DNA from: Prevotella sp. HJM029
GTDB taxonomy: Bacteria; Bacteroidota; Bacteroidia; Bacteroidales; Bacteroidaceae
Assembly: GCF_000599605.1 (NCBI RefSeq)
Contig: NZ_AZHT01000024.1
Location: forward strand, 1-64,000
Reading direction: 5' to 3'
DNA: 64,000 bases
In this document: positions 1 to 9,659 of the stretch, one piece after another
How positions within the stretch are numbered: position 1 is the first letter of the stretch
How the letters are laid out: every line of letters starts with the position of its first letter
Program-made: the position numbers and the translations under genes
The notes under the pieces: model-generated
Database searches by the model: none
Told to the model about the DNA's origin: nothing
The model's input: only the letters and a program-made list of their open reading frames with translations

Positions 1-314
1 AAAAAGATTTATTCTTCTAAGAGTGTATGGGTGAGAATTGAGTGGATGGTAGGTTTTGCAGAGGTCTCTTCTTGTAAAAATCGTGTTAACTTTGAACATT
101 GGGCTTAACATGGTGGGCTGTGAAGGTGTTGTTTTCTATGAGTTGAACTTTTTTAATAAGGTTGAATTAAGATTTCGACATGTGGTGGCGTTATACCATG
201 AGGTGAGTTGCTGTGTTGAGCGGTTAGTTGGTACAATGAGTGTGCAAGGGAGCGTATATTTGTGCGGAGTTATGATTAGAGGTGTATTTTCCTTATGATT
301 TTATTCGTGTTAGA
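1..314. other. Non-coding or unresolved left edge
   Basis: I see no recognisable gene here. An 80-codon frame at 56-298 opens with TTG, has low-complexity hydrophobic composition and matches no family I know, so I do not call it. The stretch is AT-rich and GTT/TTG-biased, like intergenic DNA elsewhere in the window. Confidence 0.4.
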
Positions 315-346
315 TTTCATTTAGAACGTAGAAAGTCGTAAATTTG
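315..346 (+). promoter_or_regulatory. Bacteroidota-type promoter for the DUF421 gene
   Basis: TTTC at 315-318, a 20-bp spacer and TAAATTTG at 339-346 match the Bacteroidota sigma-ABfr consensus (TTTG, 19-21 bp, TAnnTTTG). The -7 box lies 34 bp before the ATG at 381. Confidence 0.6.
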
Positions 347-380
347 TTGGCGTTTTTAATTCAAGGTTTAAGATTATAGT

Positions 381-1076
381 ATGGAAGTGTACATTCAGAT
401 TGGCCTGAAGCTCATCACGGGAATGATTGGCATATTGGCATTCCTTCGTATAGCAGGTAAGGTGCAGATGGCTCAGATAACGCCATTAGATACAGTGAGT
501 GCATTTGTGATTGGTGCTTTAGTCGGTGGTGTACTTTATAATCCCGACATGTCGATGTGGCATATCTTGTTTGCCTTAGCCGTGTGGACTGCATTCAATT
601 TGTTCGTTCGCTTTTGCATGCGTTCAGCTCGGTTGCGCCATTTCATTAAAGGGGAGAGTGAGTATTTGGTGAAAAATGGTATCATCAACTTTAAGGCTTT
701 TAAGCGTAATAGTTTGGAAATGGAGCAATTTAGAATGTTGTTACGACAGAAAGGTATCTTCTCGATGTTTGATGTAGAGGATGTTTTGTTTGAAACTAAT
801 GGTGCTGTTACGGTTTCAGAGCCAGGAGAAATGGCCGAGTCCCATTTGCTTATTAATAATGGTGCCATTGTGGAACATAATCTGAAGCGTTCCCATCGTT
901 CAAAATCTTGGGTGTTACATCAGCTAAAAAGTAATGGATATGACAATCCAAGTGACTTGTTTTGCATGGAATGGACGCCACGAAAGGGCTTTTATTTTGT
1001 GACTTATGAGGGTGATGTGAAGCGAGGCAAGGAAGAGATTTTGGCAGAACATATTAAGCATGAAGACCATAGTTAA
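381..1076 (+). CDS. DUF421 (YetF/YdfR-like) membrane protein
   Basis: This 231-residue protein has a hydrophobic N-terminal third with about three membrane segments (roughly residues 5-25, 35-55 and 58-78). A basic linker and a soluble C-terminal part follow, the layout of the DUF421/YetF family. The family's function is poorly known; Bacillus relatives affect the envelope or germination. The C-terminal part contains the expected alternation of short strands and helices, with a segment at about 101-130 that resembles the family's conserved core. It is followed 28 bp later by a TauE-like permease in the same direction, so the two may be co-transcribed. Family assignment is from overall pattern; the role is unknown. 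Confidence 0.75.
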   Translation: MEVYIQIGLKLITGMIGILAFLRIAGKVQMAQITPLDTVSAFVIGALVGGVLYNPDMSMWHILFALAVWTAFNLFVRFCMRSARLRHFIKGESEYLVKNGIINFKAFKRNSLEMEQFRMLLRQKGIFSMFDVEDVLFETNGAVTVSEPGEMAESHLLINNGAIVEHNLKRSHRSKSWVLHQLKSNGYDNPSDLFCMEWTPRKGFYFVTYEGDVKRGKEEILAEHIKHEDHS

Positions 1077-1104
1077 GGTGGGGTGACCTGAAATTATATT
1101 TTAT

Positions 1105-1938
1105 ATGAGTGTTTTAGTCTTTACATTAATCCTATTGTTAGGTGCCTATGCTGCAGGCCTGTTAGGTTCTTTGACAGGTTTAGGCGGTGGCGTGATAGTC
1201 ATTCCACTACTTACTTTAGCTTTTGGGATTGACTTTCATTATGCCATAGGTGCGGCTTTGGTCGCTTCTATTGCAACCTCTTCGGGCTCGGCGAGTGCCT
1301 ACGTGAAAGAGGGTATGACAAATATCCGCTTGGGTATGTTCTTGGAAATTGCTACGAGTGTAGGGGCAGTGTTAGGTGCCGTGATAGCTCTTTGGATGCC
1401 AACGAATGCTATTGCGGTAATCTTTGGCGTGGTATTGTTCTTCACTGCTGTGATGCAAAATCGGCAGAAGGTCGATCATGTGGGTGTGAAAGGTAGTGCT
1501 TTGGCGATGAAGTTGAAGCTTTTTGGTAGCTATCCCACAAAAGGAGGTGTGCAAAACTACGAGTTAACGAATGTTCCTGGGGGCTTTTTGATTATGGTTG
1601 CTGCGGGGGCTTTGTCTGGTTTGTTGGGCATTGGTAGTGGTGTGTTGAAGGTGTTAGCGATGGACTCGTGCATGAAAGTGCCCTTCAAAGTGAGCACCAC
1701 AACGAGCAATTTCATGATTGGTGTGACTGCCGTTACATCGGCTGTTGTTTATTTGCAACGCGGTTATATTGAGCCCGGTATTGCATTTCCTATTATGGTG
1801 GGCGTGCTGGGTGGTGCACTTACAGGTGCAAAGTTGCTCAAACATTTAGATGTTCGTTTGCTGCGTAAGATATTTGCCATCGCTATTTTGTTAGTCGCAG
1901 TGAATATGATTTATAACGGATTAATGGGTAAGTTCTAA
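1105..1938 (+). CDS. TSUP-family permease (TauE/SafE-like anion exporter)
   Basis: This is a 277-residue polytopic membrane protein. It has the two glycine-rich half repeats typical of the TauE/SafE (TSUP) family: GLLGSLTGLGGGVIVIP near residue 18 and GALSGLLGIGSGVLKV near residue 168. About eight transmembrane segments can be counted. Family members move sulfite, sulfoacetate, thiosulfate or similar organosulfur anions across the inner membrane; the substrate here cannot be read from sequence. It is followed after 2 bp by a DUF1634 membrane protein, a common pairing for this subfamily, so the two probably act together. Confidence 0.85.
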   Translation: MSVLVFTLILLLGAYAAGLLGSLTGLGGGVIVIPLLTLAFGIDFHYAIGAALVASIATSSGSASAYVKEGMTNIRLGMFLEIATSVGAVLGAVIALWMPTNAIAVIFGVVLFFTAVMQNRQKVDHVGVKGSALAMKLKLFGSYPTKGGVQNYELTNVPGGFLIMVAAGALSGLLGIGSGVLKVLAMDSCMKVPFKVSTTTSNFMIGVTAVTSAVVYLQRGYIEPGIAFPIMVGVLGGALTGAKLLKHLDVRLLRKIFAIAILLVAVNMIYNGLMGKF

Positions 1939-1940
1939 AG

Positions 1941-2327
1941 ATGGAAGAGAAAATGCATTCCCAAAATAAAATGAATGAGCTGATTGGTAACACGTTGCGT
2001 ATAGGTGTTTTCGCAGCTTGTATCATCGCACTGATTGGTGGTATTTATTATTTGTTGACTACATCAGGACAGCTTGTACCTGATTATAAAACCTTTCATG
2101 AAGGTGGAGCAAGTTACACCACCTTCGAAGGGATTATCCGTGGCGCCTTTAGCATGTCGGCGACCGAATGGATGCAATTAGGCGTTGTCGTGTTAATGCT
2201 TACTCCTATCATGCGTGTTGTACTCTCGTTAGTTGACTTCTCCATTCAACGCGATTGGCTTTATGTGGGCATTACAGCAATCGTCTTGATAGTGATCATT
2301 GTCAATTCGTTAGTGGGTGTGGGGTAA
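1941..2327 (+). CDS. DUF1634 small membrane protein, partner of the TSUP permease
   Basis: This 128-residue protein has three hydrophobic segments (about residues 18-40, 73-93 and 104-126), the topology of DUF1634. It starts 2 bp after the TauE-like gene, which implies translational coupling and a shared complex or function. In known genomes DUF1634 proteins usually sit beside TSUP permeases; no biochemical function is established. The internal start MHSQNKM at 1953 is an alternative to the chosen ATG. Confidence 0.75.
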   Translation: MEEKMHSQNKMNELIGNTLRIGVFAACIIALIGGIYYLLTTSGQLVPDYKTFHEGGASYTTFEGIIRGAFSMSATEWMQLGVVVLMLTPIMRVVLSLVDFSIQRDWLYVGITAIVLIVIIVNSLVGVG

Positions 2328-2448
2328 AAGCGTTGCTTTTATGTCGCAATACCATCGGTATGGTGTGATAATGTGGTATATATTGCGTTGCAATGCTATA
2401 TTTATTAAGGTGAAAAGAATACAAGTTTAAATATTGAATTATAGAACA

Positions 2449-2766
2449 ATGAACGAAGAACAAAAGGAAAATGAGGGTCTTCAAATCGATTTGACTCCAG
2501 AAATGGCTAAAGGTGTTTATGCCAATTTAGCTTTGATTACGCATTCTAACGCAGATTTTGTGCTCGATTTCGCTTCCATTCTCCCAGGAATGCCTAAGCC
2601 ACAAGTCGTATCGCGTGTAGTGATGACGCCTGAGCATGCTAAGCATTTATTGCGCGCTTTGCAAGAAAATGTGCAACGCTATGAGCAGCAATTTGGCAAA
2701 ATTGTGATTCCTGAACAGGAAGGCAACATAGCAACGCCCTTTAAAATTCCAGAAGAAGAGTCTTGA
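2449..2766 (+). CDS. DUF3467 domain protein
   Basis: This small soluble protein of 105 residues fits DUF3467. It has the core QIDLTPEMAKGVYANLALI, then a segment on 'SNADFVLDFA' and 'VVMTPEHAKHLLRALQENV'. I chose the ATG at 2449 because the frame upstream opens only with TTG and the MNEEQ start fits the family. Family members are short, widespread in Bacteroidota and of unknown function; the fold resembles small immunoglobulin-binding-like or chaperone-like domains, but that is not established. The gene stands alone, followed by an intrinsic terminator that separates it from the ribosomal operon. Confidence 0.8.
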   Translation: MNEEQKENEGLQIDLTPEMAKGVYANLALITHSNADFVLDFASILPGMPKPQVVSRVVMTPEHAKHLLRALQENVQRYEQQFGKIVIPEQEGNIATPFKIPEEES

Positions 2767-2795
2767 GTAGTGTTTTAATACAAACGACTGTTAAT

Positions 2796-2837
2796 AAAAC
2801 CTATATCTTTTAAATTTTAAAATGATATAGGTTTTTT
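2796..2837 (+). terminator. Intrinsic terminator after the DUF3467 gene
   Basis: AAAACCTATATC (2796-2807) pairs with GATATAGGTTTT (2824-2835) as a perfect 12-bp stem, and the T-run reaches 2837. It insulates the ribosomal operon promoter just downstream. Confidence 0.8.
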
Positions 2838-2850
2838 GCTTTTTATATAA

Positions 2851-2882
2851 TTAGGTAATTCGAATATTTGTTTGTACCTTTG
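2851..2882 (+). promoter_or_regulatory. Main promoter of the ribosomal superoperon
   Basis: TTAG at 2851-2854, a 20-bp spacer and TACCTTTG at 2875-2882 form a Bacteroidota-type promoter. The 83-bp leader before rpsL at 2966 is AT-rich. Confidence 0.7.
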
Positions 2883-2965
2883 CAGCCCGAAATAGGCTTT
2901 TGAAAGGCCTTTTTCTGTGGTGTTTGATAATAAATAAATAAATATATAAATTAAAAAGTAAGATT

Positions 2966-3346
2966 ATGCCTACTATTTCACAATTAGTAAGAAAGGGCAG
3001 AAAGGACATCGTAGACAAGAGCAAGTCACCTGCGCTGGACAATTGTCCACAGCGCCGTGGTGTTTGTGTTCGTGTTTATACGACAACTCCTAAGAAGCCT
3101 AACTCAGCAATGCGTAAAGTTGCTCGTGTGCGTTTGACCAATCAAAAGGAAGTGAACTCTTATATTCCTGGAGAAGGTCATAACTTGCAGGAACACTCTA
3201 TTGTTTTGGTGCGCGGTGGTCGTGTGAAGGATCTTCCAGGTGTGCGCTATCACATTGTACGTGGCACATTGGATACGGCTGGTGTTGCTAACCGTACACA
3301 GCGTCGTTCTAAATATGGTGCTAAGCGCCCCAAAGCGGGTAAGTAG
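2966..3346 (+). CDS. rpsL: 30S ribosomal protein S12
   Basis: This 126-residue protein matches S12 along its whole length and opens with [12 protein letters not shown]. It lies at the decoding centre and helps proofread tRNA selection. The streptomycin-relevant lysines are present in the wild-type form: Lys43 in the TPKKPNSA segment and Lys88 in GRVKDLPG, so no rpsL resistance allele is visible. It is the first gene of the superoperon, 83 bp behind the main promoter. Confidence 0.98.
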   Translation: MPTISQLVRKGRKDIVDKSKSPALDNCPQRRGVCVRVYTTTPKKPNSAMRKVARVRLTNQKEVNSYIPGEGHNLQEHSIVLVRGGRVKDLPGVRYHIVRGTLDTAGVANRTQRRSKYGAKRPKAGK

Positions 3347-3416
3347 TATTCGCTGAGCAGAATTAAAAGATTTTATTAAACGTTTTGCTGGAGATTTGTT
3401 GTTAACAGGTTGAGTA

Positions 3417-3436
3417 AACGCTCGGGAGCGGGCGTT
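3417..3436 (+). promoter_or_regulatory. Possible S7-type regulatory hairpin between rpsL and rpsG
   Basis: The 133-nt rpsL-rpsG gap holds AACGC (3417-3421) and GCGTT (3432-3436), which can pair around a GC-rich loop. In E. coli the S7 repressor site lies in this same intercistronic position. Homology of the site is only inferred from position and a short stem. Confidence 0.25.
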
Positions 3437-3479
3437 GAAGAACAGGAAACAGCCCCAGTCAGAATTTATTTCAAACAAA

Positions 3480-3956
3480 ATGAGAAAAGCAAAACCCAAG
3501 AAACGTGTGATCCTTCCGGATCCAGTTTACAACGATCAAAAGGTTTCAAAGTTTGTAAACCATTTGATGTATGATGGTAAGAAAACCGTGTCATACGAAA
3601 TTTTCTACAAAGCTCTTGACACTGTAAAAGAGAAGATGGCTAATGAAGAAAAGCCTGCTCTTGAGATTTGGAAACAAGCTTTGGACAACATCACTCCTCA
3701 GGTAGAAGTAAAGAGCCGCCGCATAGGTGGTGCAACATTCCAGGTTCCAACCGAAATTCGTCCTGACCGCAAAGAGAGTATCTCAATGAAGAACTTGATT
3801 AACTTTGCACGTAAGCGCGGTGGAAAGTCAATGGCAGAAAAACTTGCTGCCGAGATTATGGATGCTTATAATAACCAGGGTGGTGCATTTAAACGTAAAG
3901 AGGATATGCATCGTATGGCAGAAGCTAACCGTGCGTTCGCTCATTTCAGATTCTAA
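3480..3956 (+). CDS. rpsG: 30S ribosomal protein S7
   Basis: This 158-residue protein organises the 3' major domain of 16S rRNA and contacts tRNA in the E site. I chose the ATG at 3480 (MRKAKPKKR) because the 15 extra upstream codons look non-coding and 158 residues is the usual Bacteroidota length. The segment [11 protein letters not shown] near residue 75 and the C-terminal [15 protein letters not shown] are characteristic. It lies between rpsL and fusA, the standard str-operon position. Confidence 0.97.
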   Translation: MRKAKPKKRVILPDPVYNDQKVSKFVNHLMYDGKKTVSYEIFYKALDTVKEKMANEEKPALEIWKQALDNITPQVEVKSRRIGGATFQVPTEIRPDRKESISMKNLINFARKRGGKSMAEKLAAEIMDAYNNQGGAFKRKEDMHRMAEANRAFAHFRF

Positions 3957-3980
3957 TTGATTTAAAAAGAAAAAAAGAAA

Positions 3981-6095
3981 ATGGCAAATCGCGATTTACA
4001 CTTGACTCGTAATATCGGTATTATGGCGCACATTGATGCGGGTAAGACAACCACTTCAGAGCGTATCCTGTTCTATACAGGTAAAACGCACAAGATTGGT
4101 GAAGTACACGATGGTGCTGCTACAATGGACTGGATGGCGCAAGAGCAGGAGCGTGGTATTACAATTACCTCTGCAGCGACAACTTGTAACTGGAATTATG
4201 ATGGAAAGTCTTATAAGATTAACTTGATTGATACTCCGGGACACGTAGACTTTACTGCAGAAGTAGAGCGCTCGTTGCGTGTGCTTGATGGTGCAGTTGC
4301 TACCTACTCTGCAGCTGACGGCGTGCAACCTCAGTCAGAAACCGTATGGCGTCAAGCAGATAAATACAATGTTCCTCGTATTGGTTATGTGAACAAGATG
4401 GACCGTTCGGGTGCAGACTTCTATGAAACGGTTCAGCAGATGAAGGATATCTTGGGTGCTAACCCTATTGCAATCCAAATTCCTATTGGCGCAGAAGAGA
4501 ACTTCAAGGGTGTTGTAGACCTGATTAAAATGAAAGCTATCTTATGGCACGATGAGACAATGGGCGCTGAATATGATGTAGAAGATATTCCTGCTGACTT
4601 GACAGATGAAGCTGCAGAGTGGCGTGAGAAGCTCGTAGAAGGTGCAGCTAACTTCGATGATGAAGTGATGGAACTCTATCTCGAAGGTAAGGAGATTAGC
4701 GAAGATAAGTTGCTTCGTGCTATCCGTAAAGGCTGTATCGCTATGGAGTGTTGCCCTATGTTGTTGGGCTCTTCTTATAAGAATAAGGGTGTTCAACCTT
4801 TGTTGGACTATGTATGTGCTTTCCTTCCTTCGCCTGTTGATACGCAAGCAATTGTTGGAACGAACCCTGATACAGACGCAGAGGAAGATCGTAAACCTTC
4901 AGAGGATGCGCCTACATCGGCACTTGCATTTAAGATTGCTACTGATCCATTCATGGGTCGCTTGGTGTTCTTTCGTGTTTATTCGGGTAAAATTACGGCA
5001 GGTTCTTATGTTTATAACCCTCGTTCGGGGAAAAAAGAACGTATCAGCCGTCTGTTCCAGATGAACTCAAAGCAAGAGATTCCTATGGATTCGATTGATG
5101 CGGGTGATATTGGCGCAGGCGTTGGCTTTAAGGATATCCGCACGGGTGATACACTTTGTGATGAGAATGCACCTATCGTGTTGGAGTCTATGACATTCCC
5201 CGATACGGTGATTTCTATTGCTGTTGAGCCTAAGAGTCAGGCTGACGTTACCAAGTTAGATAATGGTTTGGCTAAGTTGGCTGAGGAAGACCCAACCTTC
5301 ACTGTTCGTACAGATGAGCAAAGTGGGCAGACCATTATCTCTGGTATGGGCGAGTTGCACTTGGATATCATCATCGACCGCTTGAAACGCGAGTTTAAGG
5401 TTGAATGTAATCAAGGTAAACCTCAGGTGAATTATAAAGAGGCTATCACTCGTTCTGCACAGAGCCGTGAAACCTATAAGAAGCAATCGGGTGGTCGTGG
5501 TAAGTTCGCTTGCATTGATGTGACGATTGCTCCAAAGGATGAAGATTACACAGAAGGTGATTTGCAATTCGTGAACGAGGTGAAAGGTGGTAACGTTCCT
5601 AAGGAGTTTATCCCCTCTGTTCAGAAAGGATTTGCTGATTGCTTGAGCAATGGTGTGCTCGGTGGCTTCCCGATGACAGGCATGAAGGTGACTTTGACCG
5701 ATGGTAGTTTCCACCCTGTAGACTCAGACCAGTTGTCTTTCGAGTTGGTAGCTCACCAGGCTTTCAAGGTGCTTTGTCCTAAAGCAGGTCCTGTTTTGAT
5801 GGAGCCTATTATGAAGGTTGAAGTTGTTACTCCTGAAGAGAACATGGGTGATGTGATTGGTGACTTGAACAAACGTCGTGGTTTGGTTCAAGGTATGGAA
5901 GAAGCGCGTAGCGGTGCACGCATCGTAAAGGCTATGGTTCCATTGGCCGAGATGTTTGGTTATGTGACAGCTCTCCGCACAATTACTTCTGGTCGTGCAA
6001 CATCTTCTATGGAGTATGATCACCATTCTCCACTTTCTACAAGCATAGCTAAGGAAGTACTTGAGGAGGTTCACGGACACGCGGAGCTTCTGTAA
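3981..6095 (+). CDS. fusA: Elongation factor G
   Basis: This 704-residue GTPase drives translocation of tRNA and mRNA on the ribosome. It has the G1 loop [10 protein letters not shown] near residue 17, the switch segment around RGITITSA, the G3 motif DTPGHVDF and the G4 motif NKMD, followed by domains II to V. The length is full. It is the canonical str-operon EF-G, 24 bp after rpsG. The EF-Tu gene that follows fusA in many proteobacteria is absent; the S10 genes follow directly, as is usual in Bacteroidota. Confidence 0.98.
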   Translation: MANRDLHLTRNIGIMAHIDAGKTTTSERILFYTGKTHKIGEVHDGAATMDWMAQEQERGITITSAATTCNWNYDGKSYKINLIDTPGHVDFTAEVERSLRVLDGAVATYSAADGVQPQSETVWRQADKYNVPRIGYVNKMDRSGADFYETVQQMKDILGANPIAIQIPIGAEENFKGVVDLIKMKAILWHDETMGAEYDVEDIPADLTDEAAEWREKLVEGAANFDDEVMELYLEGKEISEDKLLRAIRKGCIAMECCPMLLGSSYKNKGVQPLLDYVCAFLPSPVDTQAIVGTNPDTDAEEDRKPSEDAPTSALAFKIATDPFMGRLVFFRVYSGKITAGSYVYNPRSGKKERISRLFQMNSKQEIPMDSIDAGDIGAGVGFKDIRTGDTLCDENAPIVLESMTFPDTVISIAVEPKSQADVTKLDNGLAKLAEEDPTFTVRTDEQSGQTIISGMGELHLDIIIDRLKREFKVECNQGKPQVNYKEAITRSAQSRETYKKQSGGRGKFACIDVTIAPKDEDYTEGDLQFVNEVKGGNVPKEFIPSVQKGFADCLSNGVLGGFPMTGMKVTLTDGSFHPVDSDQLSFELVAHQAFKVLCPKAGPVLMEPIMKVEVVTPEENMGDVIGDLNKRRGLVQGMEEARSGARIVKAMVPLAEMFGYVTALRTITSGRATSSMEYDHHSPLSTSIAKEVLEEVHGHAELL

Positions 6096-6113
6096 AGGAT
6101 ATTTTATGCGCAA

Positions 6114-6156
6114 AGAGGCGCTGCTTAGCGAATGACTCTTAAGCAGTGTGCCTCTT
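6114..6156 (+). promoter_or_regulatory. Long hairpin between fusA and rpsJ (possible S10 leader or attenuator)
   Basis: AGAGGC (6114-6119) and CTGCTTA (6121-6127) pair with TAAGCAG (6140-6146) and GCCTCT (6150-6155). This gives a 13-bp stem interrupted by a small internal loop, followed by a short pyrimidine-rich run. It sits 37 nt before the rpsJ start and could attenuate transcription or protect an mRNA processing end. The function is inferred. Confidence 0.5.
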
Positions 6157-6192
6157 ACGCTCTTATTTAATCATATTATAATTAAAAGAACA

Positions 6193-6498
6193 ATGAGTCA
6201 GAAGATTAGAATTAAGCTCAAGTCTTACGACCACACTTTGGTTGATAAGTCTGCAGAGAAAATCGTAAAGGCAGTAAAGGCTACGGGTGCTATCGTTAGT
6301 GGTCCCATTCCATTGCCAACACGTAAGCGTATTTACACTGTGAATCGCTCCACTTTCGTGAACAAAAAGTCACGTGAGCAATTTCAGCTTTCAGACTTTA
6401 AACGCCTTATCGACATTTATAGCTCTACAGCTAAGACTGTTGACGCCTTGATGAAGTTAGAACTTCCTTCGGGTGTCGAAGTTGAAATTAAAGTCTAA
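6193..6498 (+). CDS. rpsJ: 30S ribosomal protein S10
   Basis: This 101-residue protein is a 30S head component and, as NusE, can join transcription antitermination complexes. I chose the ATG at 6193 ([14 protein letters not shown]) because that opening is invariant in the family. The frame extends 15 codons further upstream, but only through the hairpin region. The [14 protein letters not shown] segment near residue 38 is diagnostic. It opens the S10 part of the cluster, separated from fusA by a 97-nt structured gap. Confidence 0.98.
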   Translation: MSQKIRIKLKSYDHTLVDKSAEKIVKAVKATGAIVSGPIPLPTRKRIYTVNRSTFVNKKSREQFQLSDFKRLIDIYSSTAKTVDALMKLELPSGVEVEIKV

Positions 6499-6541
6499 TT
6501 TTGAGTGAAGTAAATTATTCATAAATCAAGTAAGTATTGAA

Positions 6542-7156
6542 ATGCCAGGATTAATTGGAAAAAAAATCGGAATGACATCCGTTTTCAGTGCCGACGGTAA
6601 GAATGTTCCGTGCACTGTTATCGAAGCAGGTCCTTGTGTTGTAACCCAAGTAAAGACAGAAGAGAAGGATGGTTACAAAGCACTTCAGTTAGGTTTCGGT
6701 GAGGCAAAGGAGAATAGAACTTCTAAGCCGATGATGGGGACCTTTAAGAAGGCTGGCACAACACCTAAAAAGCACTTGGCCGAGTTCAAGTTTGATGAGG
6801 AGCATAACCTCGGTGATACCTTAACAGTTGAAATCTTTGCAGATGCAAAGTTTGTTGATGTTGTAGGAACATCTAAGGGTAAAGGCTTCCAAGGTGTCGT
6901 AAAACGTCATGGTTTTGGCGGTGTGGGTCAAAGCACACACGGTCAAGATGACCGCGCACGTAAGCCGGGTTCTATCGGTGCTTGTTCATATCCAGCAAAG
7001 GTGTTTAAGGGTATGCGCATGGGTGGCCAAATGGGAGGCGATCGCGTTACCACGCAGAATCTCCAAGTGTTAAAGGTAATTCCAGAACACAATCTTCTCC
7101 TTGTGAAAGGTTCTGTAGCTGGATGTAATGGTTCAACTGTTTTAATCAAGAAGTAA
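6542..7156 (+). CDS. rplC: 50S ribosomal protein L3
   Basis: This 204-residue large-subunit assembly protein binds near the 3' end of 23S rRNA. The opening [15 protein letters not shown] and the central [14 protein letters not shown] loop, which reaches toward the peptidyl transferase centre, are clear. The stop overlaps the next start by one base (TAATG), so rplD is translationally coupled. Confidence 0.98.
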   Translation: MPGLIGKKIGMTSVFSADGKNVPCTVIEAGPCVVTQVKTEEKDGYKALQLGFGEAKENRTSKPMMGTFKKAGTTPKKHLAEFKFDEEHNLGDTLTVEIFADAKFVDVVGTSKGKGFQGVVKRHGFGGVGQSTHGQDDRARKPGSIGACSYPAKVFKGMRMGGQMGGDRVTTQNLQVLKVIPEHNLLLVKGSVAGCNGSTVLIKK

Positions 7157-7785
7157 TGGAAGTTAGCGTTTTAAATATAAAGGGTCAAGAGACCGGCAGA
7201 AAGGTAACGCTGAATGAAGCTATCTTTGGTATTGAGCCTAACGATCACGTTCTTTATTTGGATGTAAAGCAGTATCTTGCCGCACAACGTCAGGGCACAG
7301 CTAAATCGAAAGAAAGAAGTGAATTGAGCGGTTCTACCCGAAAACTTGGTCGCCAGAAAGGCGGTGGCGGTGCTCGTCGTGGTGATATTAATTCGCCAGT
7401 TTTAGTAGGCGGTGCACGTGTATTCGGTCCCAAGCCTCGCAACTATGATTTTAAGTTGAATAAGAAAGTAAAGGTGCTTGCACGCAAATCTGCACTCTCT
7501 TATAAAGCTCAAGAAAATGCTATTGTTGTTGTTGAAGACTTCAATTTCGAGGCTCCAAAGACGAAAGAATTTGTAAATTTAGCTAAAAATCTCAAAGTTG
7601 AGGGCAAAAAGGCGCTTGTTCTTTTGTCAGAAGTTAATAAAAACGTATATTTGTCTGCTCGTAATATTCAGCGCGCTGATGTGATGCTGGCAACTGCACT
7701 CAATTCTTATAAAGTTTTGAATGCAGATGTTTTGGTGTTGACGGAAAGCTCTTTGAAAGCAATTGACGGCGTTTTAAATAAATAA
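7156..7785 (+). CDS. rplD: 50S ribosomal protein L4
   Basis: This 209-residue protein lines the exit tunnel with its long loop, visible as [15 protein letters not shown] near residue 68. In E. coli L4 represses the S10 operon through the leader hairpin; whether the hairpin before rpsJ here plays that part is unknown. It begins on the last base of the rplC stop. Confidence 0.97.
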   Translation: MEVSVLNIKGQETGRKVTLNEAIFGIEPNDHVLYLDVKQYLAAQRQGTAKSKERSELSGSTRKLGRQKGGGGARRGDINSPVLVGGARVFGPKPRNYDFKLNKKVKVLARKSALSYKAQENAIVVVEDFNFEAPKTKEFVNLAKNLKVEGKKALVLLSEVNKNVYLSARNIQRADVMLATALNSYKVLNADVLVLTESSLKAIDGVLNK

Positions 7786-7801
7786 GAAGGAGAATTAGAT
7801 T

Positions 7802-8095
7802 ATGGCATTTATTATTAAACCATTGGTTACTGAGAAGCAAACCAAGATAACAGACAAGCATGCAAACCGCTATGGTTTCATTGTTCGCCCAGAAGCTAAT
7901 AAACTCCAGATTAAGCAAGAGGTTGAAGGCTTGTATAATGTTACAGTGATTGACGTGAATACCCTTCGCTATGCTGGTAAGCGTTCAAGTCGTTATACAA
8001 AGGCTGGGCTGATTAAAGGGCAGAAGAATGCTTTTAAAAAGGCTATCGTTACCGTTAAGGACGGCGACACAATTGATTTTTATAGCAATATCTAA
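7802..8095 (+). CDS. rplW: 50S ribosomal protein L23
   Basis: This 97-residue protein sits at the tunnel exit, the docking site for trigger factor and SRP. The opening FIIKPLVTEKQT and the NRYGFIVRPEANK segment near residue 21 fit L23. It lies 16 bp after rplD and 6 bp before rplB, the standard order. Confidence 0.97.
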   Translation: MAFIIKPLVTEKQTKITDKHANRYGFIVRPEANKLQIKQEVEGLYNVTVIDVNTLRYAGKRSSRYTKAGLIKGQKNAFKKAIVTVKDGDTIDFYSNI

Positions 8096-8101
8096 ATAAA
8101 A

Positions 8102-8929
8102 ATGGCAGTACGTAAATTAAACCCGGTTACTCCGGGACAAAGACACAAGGTTATTGGCACGTTCGAGGATATTACTGCATCCGTGCCAGAGAAGTCTCTC
8201 GTTTACGGTAAACGTTCTACTGGTGGTCGAAACAACACTGGTAAGATGACCGTTCGCTATATTGGTGGTGGTCATAAACAGAAGTATCGTTTAATCGACT
8301 TTAAGCGTGAGAAAGATGGTGTTCCAGCTATAGTAAAGACAATCGAGTATGATCCTAATCGTTCTGCTCGTATTGCTCTTTTATACTATGCTGATGGTGA
8401 AAAACGTTACATTATTGCTCCTAATGGACTTCAGGTAGGTGCTACTTTAATGTCAGGTGCTGATGCTGCTCCTGAAATTGGTAATGCCCTTCCTTTGGCA
8501 AACATTCCTGTGGGTACCGTAATTCATAACATTGAGTTGCGTCCAGGACAGGGTGCCTTGTTAGTTCGTTCGGCTGGTAATTTTGCTCAGTTGACTTCTC
8601 GTGAGGGCAGTTATTGTGTTATTAAGCTCCCTTCTGGTGAAACTCGCCAGATTTTGAGTGCTTGTAAAGCAACTGTTGGTAGTGTAGGTAATTCTGATCA
8701 TGCTTTGGAACAGTCTGGTAAGGCTGGTCGTTCGCGTTGGTTGGGACGTCGTCCACACAACCGTGGTGTGGTTATGAACCCTGTAGATCACCCAATGGGT
8801 GGTGGTGAAGGTCGTCAGAGCGGTGGACACCCACGTTCTCGTAAGGGGCTTTACGCTAAGGGTCTCAAGACTCGTGCACCCAAGAAACTTTCTAACAAGT
8901 ATATTATTGAAAGAGCTAATAAAAAATAA
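8102..8929 (+). CDS. rplB: 50S ribosomal protein L2
   Basis: This 275-residue protein is needed for subunit joining and peptidyl transferase activity. The C-terminal hallmark around [16 protein letters not shown] is intact and contains the conserved histidine. The length is normal. It lies between rplW and rpsS with short gaps on both sides. Confidence 0.98.
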   Translation: MAVRKLNPVTPGQRHKVIGTFEDITASVPEKSLVYGKRSTGGRNNTGKMTVRYIGGGHKQKYRLIDFKREKDGVPAIVKTIEYDPNRSARIALLYYADGEKRYIIAPNGLQVGATLMSGADAAPEIGNALPLANIPVGTVIHNIELRPGQGALLVRSAGNFAQLTSREGSYCVIKLPSGETRQILSACKATVGSVGNSDHALEQSGKAGRSRWLGRRPHNRGVVMNPVDHPMGGGEGRQSGGHPRSRKGLYAKGLKTRAPKKLSNKYIIERANKK

Positions 8930-8939
8930 AGAGTAAGAT

Positions 8940-9209
8940 ATGAGTCGTTCTTTAAAAAAAGGTCCATATATTAATGTATCGCTTGAGAAGAAGATTCTCG
9001 CTATGAACGAGAGTGGAAAGGCGAGTGTTGTGAAAACATGGGCTAGAGCATCAATGATTTCCCCAGACTTTGTGGGGCACACTGTTGCTGTTCATAACGG
9101 AAATAAATTTATTCCTGTTTATATTACAGAGAATATGGTCGGCCATAAGTTGGGTGAGTTTGCACCTACACGTCGTTTTGGTGGCCATGCTGGAAATAAT
9201 AAGAAGTAA
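8940..9209 (+). CDS. rpsS: 30S ribosomal protein S19
   Basis: This 89-residue protein pairs with S13 in the 30S head. The start [11 protein letters not shown] and the C-terminal [17 protein letters not shown] are diagnostic. It lies 10 bp after rplB. Confidence 0.98.
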   Translation: MSRSLKKGPYINVSLEKKILAMNESGKASVVKTWARASMISPDFVGHTVAVHNGNKFIPVYITENMVGHKLGEFAPTRRFGGHAGNNKK

Positions 9210-9245
9210 GCAGGTTAAACATCCATTTAACAAATAAGAATAATA

Positions 9246-9650
9246 ATGGGAGCAAGAAAACATATTGCAGCTGAAAAGATAAAAGAGGCTCGTAAGAATT
9301 TGTACTTTGCAAAGCTTAAGGGCGTTCCTTCTTCTCCACGTAAGATGCGCTACGTTGTAGACATGATTCGTGGCTTAGAAGTGAGCCGTGCTTTAGGCGT
9401 TCTTCGATTCTCTAAGAAGCAAGCTGCCGCAGACGTTGAGAAACTACTCCGTTCTGCAATTGCTAACTGGGAAACCAAAAATGACCGTAAGGCCGAAGAT
9501 GGAGAATTATATATCAGCAAAATATTTGTTGATGAAGGTGTTACAATGAAGCGTATGCGTCCTGCACCACAAGGTCGTGGCTACAGAATTCGTAAGCGTT
9601 CAAATCATGTAACATTATTTGTTGATGCCAAAACTAACGACGAAAAATAA
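9246..9650 (+). CDS. rplV: 50S ribosomal protein L22
   Basis: This 134-residue protein contacts all six 23S domains and narrows the exit tunnel, where changes can give macrolide resistance. The loop end [18 protein letters not shown] is present without an obvious deletion or insertion. It is longer than the 110-residue E. coli form because of an N-terminal extension common in Bacteroidota. Confidence 0.97.
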   Translation: MGARKHIAAEKIKEARKNLYFAKLKGVPSSPRKMRYVVDMIRGLEVSRALGVLRFSKKQAAADVEKLLRSAIANWETKNDRKAEDGELYISKIFVDEGVTMKRMRPAPQGRGYRIRKRSNHVTLFVDAKTNDEK

Positions 9651-9659
9651 TTAAATAGA

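Noticed and set aside
56-298. 80-codon frame at the left edge
   Set aside because: It has a TTG start, no family resemblance and a composition like the intergenic DNA.
3981-6095. Missing EF-Tu gene after fusA as a sign of rearrangement
   Set aside because: In Bacteroidota the EF-Tu gene is normally located elsewhere, and the S10 genes follow fusA directly.
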